A stretch of 17,802 nt of DNA from Acidobacteriota bacterium (GTDB taxonomy: Bacteria; Acidobacteriota; Blastocatellia; Pyrinomonadales; Pyrinomonadaceae). Shown one piece after another: positions 6,702-13,878 of this stretch (position 1 is the stretch's first letter; every line of letters starts with the position of its first letter). The position numbers and the translations under genes are program-made. The DNA lies in NCBI GenBank assembly GCA_019247865.1, contig JAFBAJ010000250.1, positions 1-17,802 on the forward strand. The letters run 5' to 3'. The notes beneath the pieces were generated by a model. The model saw only the letters and a program-made list of their open reading frames with translations. It made no database searches and was not told the DNA's origin.

Positions 6702-8477
6702 TTAAAACTTGAACGTCGTATCGAACTGCAAGCGCGTCGTTCCGCGATTGAGCGAGCCGGGAGGCGTCACTGCGAAGGGGCCGAGCAGGCCGTTCGGGCG
6801 TTGTGTGTACCAGCCCGTGAACGAGAGCAGGACGCGCGGGTCTGCCGTGTAGTTGAAGCTCAGACGATGAAAGCGCATGTCCGATTGCAGCGTCGCGTCC
6901 GAGACGTTGAAGGGCGTCAGCACCGCGTCCTTCTCGACGCGCGAGAAGACGTAGTCGAACTGCACGTCGCCGCGCTCTTTCTGTCTCCCGATCTGAAACT
7001 CCGCCCAGTAGGCCATGTTCTCGTTGTTCTTCAGAAACAGGTTCGCGCCGCCTGGGCCGGCCAGGACGACATCGCGCGCCTGCGTGTTGACCGTGTAGTT
7101 GAAGAGGAACAGCAGCGGGTAACGCTTGCTCCCGTTCAGCTCCAGGCGTCCGATGAGGTCTACGAGGTTATAGCCTGAAGAGAGTCGCCCGTCGCGGTTG
7201 GTCGCGTTGTTCGAGGCGGTCGTCAGCCCGAGGTTGCCGTTGCCCGCGACGAGCAGGTCGCGCGGGATGGAGACCTGCGTCGTGATGGTCTGCGCGGGCG
7301 TCGTGCCGTTCGCCGGGATCGTGATCGTGACGGGCAGCAGCAGGTTGCTGCCGAAGACCTGCACGGGCGAGATGAACTGCGTGCCCGACCAGTAGAGGTC
7401 TGCGGCCGAGAGCGTCAGCGCGGTGGTGGGCGAAAACTCGAAGCGCCCGCGAACTTGCGCGCCGTAGAGCGCGAGGTCGCGCCCGCCCCGACGCGACTCG
7501 TCAAGGTTGACCGTGCCGTTGGCGTTCCGCACGAAGGCAGAGTTGCGCTCCAGCAGCGGCAGTTGCCACGCGACGAGCGTCAGGTTCTTGAACATCGAAT
7601 GCTTGAAGCCGCGCGAGTAGACCTCATTGAACCCTTCCACCGTCAAATCGTTATCAATCGTCAGCTCAGTCCGCACCCAGGGCACATCGAACTTGCCCGC
7701 CTGAAGGCGCAGGCCCGGCGCGCGCTCCGGCGTCCACGCGATGTAGATCTGATCGAGCGCGAAGGGCTTGCGATTGAAAAAGTCCGTGAAGGTCTGGTTG
7801 CTGGAGATGTTGTCGGCAAAGCTCCCGGTCGCGAGGCGCAGGCCCCAGTCGAACTCTTTGCCGATCTGCCCGCGGATCGCGAGTCGTCCGCGCACGCGAA
7901 AGCGCTGCCGCGATGATAAAGGGTTGCCGAGGGTGGTCGGATCGTCGCCGTTGGCCGAAGCGTTCAGGAGACCGTAAAAAGATTCGTAGCGAAGGCGTAT
8001 GTCGCCGCTGAAATTGAGCGAGCCGAGCTGTTTGGAGATCGCCTCCGTCTGCTTCTCGACTTTCGAGAGGCGCGCGTCCGTGTCCGTCTGCGCCGTCTTG
8101 TCGGCAGTCCCGGCTCCCGCCTGCGCCGGGTTGACGGAATCGGTGGCGGCGATGCGCTCGGTCTTGACCAGACCGGTCGGGCCGGTCGGGCCGGCGGAGA
8201 CGGCCTGCTCGGTCTGCTCGACTCGCTGCCGCAGCTCGTCTATCACGCGCGACTGCTCCGTCAACATGGCGCGCATGCGTTCCAGCTCCGCCTGCTGCTC
8301 GCGCAACTGCCGCTGCACCTCTTCGGCCTCTGGGGATTTCGCTTCGGCGGTTGGTTTGATCGAGGCCGCGACGGTTGAAGCGGGGCGCGTCACGGGCGTC
8401 TGAGCGGAAACAGTGAGCGCCGCAGAGAGGCTGGCGACGCAGATCAGCGCGAGGCGCGCGGTTTTTTGTAGAATCAT
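6702..8477 (-). CDS. Outer-membrane porin with N-terminal coiled coil (putative porin)
   Basis: The 591-residue product begins at ATG 8477, preceded by AAAGGA 7 nt upstream. A signal peptide (about residues 1-25, ending VSAQ) is followed by a low-complexity Ala/Thr/Pro stretch and a coiled coil (about 45-95, VQRQLREQQAELERMRAMLTE and VIDELRQRVEQTEQAV). From about residue 150 it shows alternating beta strands of a barrel (GDIRLRYESFYG, WGLRLATGSF, LRLQAGKFDVPW, VQFDYVFSRVEK), ending in LQFDTTFKF with a terminal Phe. This layout matches bacterial 'putative porin' families and is reminiscent of OprP/OprO phosphate-selective porins. The coiled coil is likely periplasmic and may trimerise or reach towards the cell wall. 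Its upstream region has 11-bp TTAA/GTAA/TTCA repeats and a long palindrome. Anion or phosphate passage is an inference from that context only. Confidence 0.85.
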   Translation of the reverse strand: MILQKTARLALICVASLSAALTVSAQTPVTRPASTVAASIKPTAEAKSPEAEEVQRQLREQQAELERMRAMLTEQSRVIDELRQRVEQTEQAVSAGPTGPTGLVKTERIAATDSVNPAQAGAGTADKTAQTDTDARLSKVEKQTEAISKQLGSLNFSGDIRLRYESFYGLLNASANGDDPTTLGNPLSSRQRFRVRGRLAIRGQIGKEFDWGLRLATGSFADNISSNQTFTDFFNRKPFALDQIYIAWTPERAPGLRLQAGKFDVPWVRTELTIDNDLTVEGFNEVYSRGFKHSMFKNLTLVAWQLPLLERNSAFVRNANGTVNLDESRRGGRDLALYGAQVRGRFEFSPTTALTLSAADLYWSGTQFISPVQVFGSNLLLPVTITIPANGTTPAQTITTQVSIPRDLLVAGNGNLGLTTASNNATNRDGRLSSGYNLVDLIGRLELNGSKRYPLLFLFNYTVNTQARDVVLAGPGGANLFLKNNENMAYWAEFQIGRQKERGDVQFDYVFSRVEKDAVLTPFNVSDATLQSDMRFHRLSFNYTADPRVLLSFTGWYTQRPNGLLGPFAVTPPGSLNRGTTRLQFDTTFKF

Positions 8478-8548
8478 GTTTCGATCCTTTCGACGAAGGG
8501 TAGGGAAGAGCCACTGCCTAACTTTTCGAACGCAAGCTGGAGATAATA

Positions 8549-8574
8549 TGAACCGCAGGTTACATCAAGGTTAA
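8549..8574 (-). promoter_or_regulatory. Pho-box-like 11-bp array upstream of the porin gene
   Basis: Minus-strand units TTAACCTTGAT, GTAACCTGCGG and TTCATATTATC start 11 bp apart (plus-strand TTAA 8571, TTAC 8560, TGAA 8549). Weaker tetrads continue the phase on both sides (CGAA 8582, TGGA 8538). TATTAT (plus 8543-8548) is a good -10 and lies about 66 bp from the porin ATG. The spacing matches the arrays at the other three minus-strand genes. Confidence 0.6.
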
Positions 8575-8593
8575 TTTTCGTCGAAAATTAACC
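8569..8593. promoter_or_regulatory. 25-bp perfect palindrome (12-bp arms, 1-nt centre) upstream of the porin gene
   Basis: GGTTAATTTTCG (8569-8580), a single T (8581) and CGAAAATTAACC (8582-8593) form a perfect inverted repeat. A one-base centre is too tight for an RNA hairpin loop without opening several pairs, so an operator for a dimeric regulator is more likely. It overlaps the first unit of the 11-bp array and ends where the CAAAGACC repeat begins. Its outer GGTTAA/TTAACC ends equal the array word, so it may be two opposed sites. Confidence 0.6.
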
Positions 8594-8713
8594 GGTCTTT
8601 GGTTTTGGTCTTTGGTCTTTGCATGCTGTTCAAGCTTGAATGATAAAACGCAAGCTGAGGGAAACATCAAAGACCAAAGTCCAAAGACCCAAGACCTTTT
8701 TAGCCAAAGACCA
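8594..8713. repeat. Composite inverted repeat of CAAAGACC words, copy 1 (upstream of the cyclase gene)
   Basis: Outer arms of tandem GGTCTTTG (8594-8621) and CAAAGACC-type words (8668-8697, with one more unit at 8704-8713) enclose an inner partial hairpin, TTCAAGCTTGAA...GCAAGCTGAG (8629-8658). A second copy of the same layout lies at 10474-10564. It occupies the middle of the 332-bp divergent spacer between the porin and cyclase genes. The rest of that spacer holds the porin operator region on one side and a candidate cyclase promoter on the other. Confidence 0.8.
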
Positions 8714-8748
8714 ATCCCGCTAGTCTCCGGGCGCGTTTGCCTGTAAAA

Positions 8749-8778
8749 TTGAAGACGACAGCCAATGAAGTGTAAAAT
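8749..8778 (+). promoter_or_regulatory. Candidate sigma70-like promoter for the cyclase gene
   Basis: TTGAAG (8749-8754) and TAAAAT (8773-8778) are separated by 18 bp and match 4 of 6 and 5 of 6 positions of the sigma70 hexamers. They lie 32 bp from the cyclase start. TGTAAAATT also occurs at 8742-8750, so the region has a direct repeat of the word. The call rests on hexamer similarity alone. Confidence 0.4.
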
Positions 8779-8809
8779 TTAGTGCTCAGTATCGTATCCG
8801 GAACTCTTT

Positions 8810-10468
8810 ATGGCCCTACTGAAAATCACAGATGCCAGCGGTCGTGAGTGGGAATATCCGTTGAACCCGCAGAACCTCTGCACCATCGGCCGCGCACCCG
8901 ACAACTGCGTCGTGCTGGATGACCCGCGCGCCTCTCGCCATCACGCGCACATCACGAATGATGAGGGCGCGTTCAAGCTGGTGGACGGCGTCTACACCAA
9001 CGGTCAACTGCGGCGCAGCGCGAACAAGGTCTTTATCAACGGCGAGCCGCGCTTTGAGCATCTCCTGAACAACGGCGACCGCGTGACCATCGGCGCGAGC
9101 ACGCTCCGCTTCGAGCAGTTGCCGGAAGAGCGCGCGACCGCAGAGGTTCGGTACGATGACAAGCCGCTCGGGCACACGCAGCTCCTGATCTCTGCCAACG
9201 ACGTGCTGCAAACAGTCCTGCGCTCGAAGCCTCCGACCGCCGCGACCTCTTCGCGCGACAAGGAGATGGAAGACCTGCGCCGCAAGGCTGACATTCTGGC
9301 AGTGCTCTATGAGATGAGCAAGACGCTCGGCTCCGTCTTCGACCTCAACGCGATCTTCGCCAAGGCGACGGACATCATCTTTCGCGTCACGCCGGCCGAC
9401 CGCGTCGTCGCGCTGCTGGCCGAAGGGCCGCCGACCGGAGAAGGCGACGCGCAGGACTTTCATCTCTTTCCGATTGCGACGAAGGCGCGCGACGAGAAGC
9501 TCGAAGCGCATGCCAAGAAGCTGACCATCGGACGCACCATCACGCGCAAAGTGATGCAGGAGCGCGTCGCGCTCCTCTCGCAGGACGCCGCCGCGGACGA
9601 GCAGTTCGCGGGCGTCGAATCCATCGTCTCGCAGGGCGTGCGCTCGACCATCTGCGCGCCGCTCATCGCGGAATCTGGCGTCCACGGCGCGATCTACGCT
9701 GATCGCTTAGACCCTTTCGCCTCCTTCACGCCGGACGATCTGGAGCTCATCAGCGCGGTCGCGTCCCAGACCGCCGTCGCGGTCGAGAACGTGCGCGCGC
9801 ACGAACGGCTCGCACGCGAAGAGGTGGCGCGCGCCAACTACGGAAGGTTCCTGCCCGAATACGTCGTGCGGCAGATGCTCGAAAATCCGGAGTCCTTTAA
9901 GCTCGGCGGGGCCAATCAAAAGATCACAGTCCTCTTCGCGGACATACGCGGCTTCACGCGCCTCTCCGAGCATGCCCAGCCGGAAAAGGTCGTGCAGTTG
10001 CTCAACAAATATTTTTCGGCGATGACCGACATCATCTTCGCGCACGGCGGGACGCTCGACAAATATCTGGGCGACGGCCTGATGGCGCTCTTCGGCGCGC
10101 CGACCGCGACCCCGGACGATGCGACGAACGCGCTCAACGCGGCGGTCGCCATGCAGCGCCGCCTCGTCGGCATCAACGAAGACCTGCGCGAAGAGGGCTT
10201 GCCGGAGGTCGCCATCGGCATCGGCCTCCACACGGGCGAGGCTGTCGTCGGCTATATCGGCTCCGAGCGCCGTTCCGAATACACGGCCATCGGCGACACT
10301 GTCAACACTGCCTCGCGGCTCGAATCAAACTCACAGGGCGGCCAGATTTTACTGAGCGACGCGGCCTCGCAGGCAGCCGTCTGCCGCTATCCGCTCATCC
10401 CACACGAAGCTATCAAGGTCAAAAATCGCGAGCAGCCCGTACCGCTGTTCGTAGTGCAATGGCAATAA
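8810..10468 (+). CDS. FHA-GAF class III adenylate cyclase
   Basis: The 552-residue soluble protein has three parts. An FHA domain (about 22-103) shows GR at 27-28, SRHH at 42-45 and NG at 77-78, the usual phosphothreonine-binding residues. A GAF domain (about 165-332) is a likely small-ligand sensor. A class III cyclase domain (about 345-550) follows. The catalytic set looks complete: metal-binding D378 (FADIRGFT) and D422 (KYLGDG), transition-state N499 and R503 (DTVNTASRLE), and base-selecting K418 with T492. A Lys/Thr pair marks class IIIb adenylate cyclases, some of which respond to bicarbonate, so cAMP is the likely product. FHA suggests input from a Ser/Thr kinase. The first ATG has only a weak GGA upstream. 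CAAAGACC hairpins flank the gene on both sides. The mreB-like gene follows after 109 bp. Confidence 0.93.
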   Translation: MALLKITDASGREWEYPLNPQNLCTIGRAPDNCVVLDDPRASRHHAHITNDEGAFKLVDGVYTNGQLRRSANKVFINGEPRFEHLLNNGDRVTIGASTLRFEQLPEERATAEVRYDDKPLGHTQLLISANDVLQTVLRSKPPTAATSSRDKEMEDLRRKADILAVLYEMSKTLGSVFDLNAIFAKATDIIFRVTPADRVVALLAEGPPTGEGDAQDFHLFPIATKARDEKLEAHAKKLTIGRTITRKVMQERVALLSQDAAADEQFAGVESIVSQGVRSTICAPLIAESGVHGAIYADRLDPFASFTPDDLELISAVASQTAVAVENVRAHERLAREEVARANYGRFLPEYVVRQMLENPESFKLGGANQKITVLFADIRGFTRLSEHAQPEKVVQLLNKYFSAMTDIIFAHGGTLDKYLGDGLMALFGAPTATPDDATNALNAAVAMQRRLVGINEDLREEGLPEVAIGIGLHTGEAVVGYIGSERRSEYTAIGDTVNTASRLESNSQGGQILLSDAASQAAVCRYPLIPHEAIKVKNREQPVPLFVVQWQ

Positions 10469-10473
10469 AAAAC

Positions 10474-10564
10474 GGTCTTTGGTCTTTGTGCTTTGGTCTT
10501 TGCACGCCACTCAAGCTTGAGGGATAAAATTCAAGTTTGAGTAGACATCAAAGACCAAAGCACA
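10474..10564. repeat. Composite inverted repeat of CAAAGACC words, copy 2 (between cyclase and mreB-like genes)
   Basis: TGTGCTTTGGTCTTTG (10487-10502) pairs perfectly, 16 of 16, with CAAAGACCAAAGCACA (10549-10564). Inside, CTCAAGCTTGA (10510-10520) pairs with TCAAGTTTGAG (10531-10541) with one G-T. The layout and much of the core (TCAAGCTTGA, GATAAAA, ACATCAAAGACCAAAG) match copy 1 at 8594-8713. It begins 6 bp after the cyclase stop and ends 13 bp before the mreB-like start, so it could terminate the former or affect translation of the latter. Confidence 0.85.
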
Positions 10565-10577
10565 GCTCTTAAAAATT

Positions 10578-11681
10578 ATGTCTTTCATGGGAAAAACCGC
10601 CGCGTTCATGGGTTTCAACGCGTTGCGTGAGATGGTCTCGGACTCGATGGCGATAGACATGGGTTCGGCCGGGACGATCATCGCCGTGCGCGGGCGCGGA
10701 GTGGTCATCGACGAGCCCTCGGTCGTCGCCGTCAACAACCTGACGGGCGAGGTCATCGCCTTCGGTCACGAGGCGCAGCAGATGCAGGGACGCGAGGCGC
10801 GCGATGTCGCGGTCATCGCGCCCTTAGTGGACGGCGTGGTCGCGGACTTCGAGCGCACGCAGCAGATGCTCAATCATTTCGTCCGCGAAGCGAGAAGCGG
10901 CATCTCGCACTTTAGCCGCCGCGCGGTGATGAGCGTCCTCTCGGGCGTGACGCAGGTCGAGCAGCGCGCGCTGCTGGCCGCCGCAGCCTACGCGCGCATC
11001 GGTCGCGTCTACATGGTCGAAGAGGGATTGGCGGCGGCCATCGGCGCGGGCGTCCGCGCGGATGACGAGCGCGCCTCGGCCGTCGTGGACATCGGCGGCG
11101 GAACCTCCAACGTCGCCGTCGTCGCCAACGGCACCATCGTTCACGCACGCGCCGAGCGCATCGGCAGCTCCGACATCAACTCCGCCATCATCGACCACGT
11201 CCGCCGCCATCGCGGGCTGACCATCGGCGCGCGCACGGCTGAGCGCCTCAAGCTGGAGCTGACGACCGCCAGCTTGCCGGAAGACCTCGCGCGCGAGATG
11301 ACGGTCAAAGGGCGCGACGTGCAGACCGGCAGCCCGGGCGCGCTGGAGATCACCGCCGGAGAGGTCTACGCCGTCGCGCAGCCGGTCATTCGCAAGATCG
11401 CAACGGCGGTCAACGAGACGCTGGCCGAACTCCCGCCCGAAGTCGCCGCAGACATCTATGATCGCGGCATCATCCTGACGGGCGGCGGCGCGCAGATGGA
11501 AGGTCTGGAGGAATACATGAAGGGCGAAACAAAGCTTGCCGTCCGCACCGCCGACGAGCCGCGCCTCGCCACCGTGCGCGGCCTGGAACAGATGTACGAA
11601 GAACCGCTCCTCCTCCGCCGCGTCACGCGCAACGAGCCGCATCCGTTGATGGACTCAGAGGCCAGCGCGTTTGAGACTTAA
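10578..11681 (+). CDS. Divergent MreB/actin-like ATPase (solo mreB paralogue)
   Basis: The 367-residue product has the bacterial actin fold motifs: phosphate-1 loop IDMGSAGT (about 26-33), LVDGVVADFERTQQMLNHF, GVTQVEQRALLAAA, EEGLAAAIGAG, phosphate-2 VVDIGGGTSNVAVV, and the adenosine motif GIILTGGGAQMEGLEEYM. MreB normally has IDLGTANT and IEEPMAAAIGAG, so this copy is diverged, and it has about 30 extra C-terminal residues. MreB filaments guide side-wall peptidoglycan synthesis and are usually encoded with mreC and mreD. Neither is present here, so a specialised paralogue is likely and the main mreB is probably elsewhere. Three in-frame ATGs (10578, 10587, 10608) are possible starts and none has a Shine-Dalgarno. 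The upstream hairpin ends only 13 bp before the first. Association with the adjacent FHA cyclase is possible but unproved. Confidence 0.88.
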   Translation: MSFMGKTAAFMGFNALREMVSDSMAIDMGSAGTIIAVRGRGVVIDEPSVVAVNNLTGEVIAFGHEAQQMQGREARDVAVIAPLVDGVVADFERTQQMLNHFVREARSGISHFSRRAVMSVLSGVTQVEQRALLAAAAYARIGRVYMVEEGLAAAIGAGVRADDERASAVVDIGGGTSNVAVVANGTIVHARAERIGSSDINSAIIDHVRRHRGLTIGARTAERLKLELTTASLPEDLAREMTVKGRDVQTGSPGALEITAGEVYAVAQPVIRKIATAVNETLAELPPEVAADIYDRGIILTGGGAQMEGLEEYMKGETKLAVRTADEPRLATVRGLEQMYEEPLLLRRVTRNEPHPLMDSEASAFET

Positions 11682-11704
11682 AGTTAGCGTGCTTTGGTCT
11701 GACC

Positions 11705-11750
11705 TTTGCGCCTTTGCGCGAACCATCAACGTTTCGCGCAAAGGCGCAAA
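11705..11750. repeat. Perfect 18-bp inverted repeat of GCGCAAAG words after the mreB-like gene
   Basis: TTTGCGCCTTTGCGCGAA (11705-11722) and TTCGCGCAAAGGCGCAAA (11733-11750) are exact reverse complements with a 10-nt loop. It follows the mreB-like stop by 24 bp and precedes the vWA gene by 37 bp. There is no T-run, so it is not a standard intrinsic terminator, but it could block read-through. Further CAAAGAAAGACTCAAGGCGCAAA words follow to 11775. Confidence 0.85.
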
Positions 11751-11787
11751 CAAAGAAAGACTCAAGGCGCAAATAAGTTAGTTGAAC

Positions 11788-13878
11788 ATGCGGGCTCGAA
11801 CACGAAAACTCTGTCTGTTGCTGTTGGCGTGTTGCTGCTCGTTTGCGAGCGGGCAGGAGCAGACGGATGAGGTCGTGCGTGTCAGGACGGACCTCGTGCA
11901 GACGGACGTGATGGTCTTCGATAAGTCCGGGCGCTTCGTCGATGGTTTGCAGCGCGAGCAGTTCGAGTTGCTGGTGGACGGAAAGGCGCAGGCCATCTCC
12001 TTCTTCGAGCAGGTTCGGGCTGGCAGCGCGCGTGAGCAGTCGCCGCTCGGCGGCAAGCAGGCCGCTCCCTCATCTGCGGCTGACAATCCCGGTCGCACCC
12101 TCATCTTTTTCATAGACGACCTGCATCTCTCGCCGGACAGCATCGCGCGCACGCGCAGCATGCTGACCGAGTTCGTCGAGCACGAGATGAACGACGGCGA
12201 TCAGGTTCTGCTCGCTTCGACGAGCGGCGACATAGGTTTTCTGCAACAGTTCACGGAGAGCCGCACGATGCTCGGCGCGGCCATCAAGCGGCTCGTCCAC
12301 AAGCCTTACAACTCCGGAGACATGACGCGCGAGAGCGCGCCGATGACCGAATACGCCGCGCTCGCCATCGAGCGCAAAGAAGACCCGCGCATCCTCAAGT
12401 ACTACGTCGAGGAATGTCAGAAGGGAGCGCCGTTCGGATACTCGACTACCTCGTGCGAGATCGAGACTATCAATCGCGCGCGTCTCATCCTGCTGCAGGC
12501 GGCGGAGGTCACCGCGAGCACGTACGGCGCGCTCGAAAAGCTGATGCGTGCGGCGGCGCAGGTGCCCGGACGCAAGCTCGCCTTCTTCGTCTCGGACGGA
12601 TTCCTGCTCGACACAGGGCCGCGCAATGCAGACCCGCGCGGGCGGCTCAACCGGATCATCGACGCAGCCCTCCGGGCTGGCATCGTGCTCTACACGATCG
12701 ACGCGAGCGGCCTCAGGAACGGGCAGCTTGACGCGACCAACAACGTTGCGATGGACGCCAACGGTCGGCTCGCTGGCGTCGCCCTGCGCGAGATACCGGC
12801 GCGGCAGGACGCCTTGAACGCCCTGGCGGCTGACACGGGCGGACGCGCGCTCAGAAACCGGAGCACGTTCGGCCCCTGGGTGAAGGAGGTTCTGGCTGAG
12901 ACATCGAGCTATTACAGGCTGGCCTGGCGTCCGGAAAATGAAGAGCAGACGAGCAGGGATTTTAAGAGCATCACGGCGCGCATCATCGGGCGTCCTGACC
13001 TGACCGTGCGTCTGCCGCGCGGGTTCCTCAAAGCCGAAAGCGCCGCCGCGAAGAGCGTGGTCAAAACTCCACCGGCGAAGTCGCCGCCGGAGCAGTTGCG
13101 TGAAGCTCTGGCCTCGCCCGCTCCCCGTAGAGAGATTCCGACGGAGCTTTCGACCATCTATCTGGACACGCCCGAGCACGGCATGGTGCTCACGGCCGCG
13201 GTCGAGCTGGGCGGCGCGCTGGCGTATGAAGCGGTTGACGGCAAGCAGGTGGCGGAGGTTGATGTGGTCGGACTCGTCTTCGATGACAAGGGCAAGGCGG
13301 CGGGGAATTTTCAGACGCATCTCAAGTTCAACGCTCCCACGGCCACTGCCGTGACGGGCGCGGCGTCTGAGCAGAAGGTCTTCTATAACCATCGCTTTCA
13401 ACTCCAGCCAGGGCTCTATCAAGTCCTCGTCGCGGCGCGCGACAGCCGGAGCGGGCTGCTCGGCAGCGCGCGGCAGTGGGTCGAGATTCCGAACCTCAAC
13501 GCGCGCAAGCTGAGCCTCAGCAGCCTCATCGTCGGCCTGCAAAACGCGGAGGGCACGACCGAGCAGGCGCAGTTCAGTGTCGATCATCACTTCACGCGCG
13601 ATGCTCCGCTTCGTTACGTCGTCTTTATCTACAACGCGAAGGGCGCGACGCAGCCGGACGTGCAGATGCAGGCGCAGGTGCTGCGCGCGGGCACGCAAGT
13701 CCTGACCACGCCGTGGAACAAAGTCCCGATTGCCGGGCGCGATCCGTCCCGCCTCGCTTACGGCGGCGAGCTGTCGCTCCGCTCTCTCGCGGCAGGCACG
13801 TACGTGTTGCAGGTCACTGCCAGAGACCAGCTCGCGGGCACGACCGCCGTGCAGCAAACTAAAATTACAATTGAGTAA
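11788..13878 (+). CDS. Secreted vWA-like protein of the 'VWFA-related Acidobacterial domain' type
   Basis: I start at ATG 11788 rather than the TTG two codons earlier, giving 696 residues. The N-terminus is a signal peptide with LLLLACCCSFASG, which could be cut by signal peptidase I or, at LLAC, by lipoprotein signal peptidase. Residues 30-76 (VVRVRTDLVQTDVMVFDKSG, then FVDGLQREQFELLVDGKAQ) are the strand-rich lead-in typical of this acidobacterial family. A vWA-like fold follows (about 103-390), with TLIFFIDDLHLSPDS at the first strand. The metal-site DxSxS motif is replaced by DDLHLS, so classical MIDAS binding is doubtful. The helix-strand pattern continues with RKLAFFVSDGFLL and GIVLYTIDASGL. 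The C-terminal about 270 residues are beta-rich and not recognised. Function is unknown; adhesion or an envelope protein-protein role would fit the fold. No strong ribosome binding site is visible. Confidence 0.85.
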   Translation: MRARTRKLCLLLLACCCSFASGQEQTDEVVRVRTDLVQTDVMVFDKSGRFVDGLQREQFELLVDGKAQAISFFEQVRAGSAREQSPLGGKQAAPSSAADNPGRTLIFFIDDLHLSPDSIARTRSMLTEFVEHEMNDGDQVLLASTSGDIGFLQQFTESRTMLGAAIKRLVHKPYNSGDMTRESAPMTEYAALAIERKEDPRILKYYVEECQKGAPFGYSTTSCEIETINRARLILLQAAEVTASTYGALEKLMRAAAQVPGRKLAFFVSDGFLLDTGPRNADPRGRLNRIIDAALRAGIVLYTIDASGLRNGQLDATNNVAMDANGRLAGVALREIPARQDALNALAADTGGRALRNRSTFGPWVKEVLAETSSYYRLAWRPENEEQTSRDFKSITARIIGRPDLTVRLPRGFLKAESAAAKSVVKTPPAKSPPEQLREALASPAPRREIPTELSTIYLDTPEHGMVLTAAVELGGALAYEAVDGKQVAEVDVVGLVFDDKGKAAGNFQTHLKFNAPTATAVTGAASEQKVFYNHRFQLQPGLYQVLVAARDSRSGLLGSARQWVEIPNLNARKLSLSSLIVGLQNAEGTTEQAQFSVDHHFTRDAPLRYVVFIYNAKGATQPDVQMQAQVLRAGTQVLTTPWNKVPIAGRDPSRLAYGGELSLRSLAAGTYVLQVTARDQLAGTTAVQQTKITIE

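Noticed and set aside
12070..13857. 595-codon minus-strand open frame
   Set aside because: It is the mirror of the vWA-like gene. The sequence is Arg/Leu-rich low complexity without ribosome binding site or motifs.
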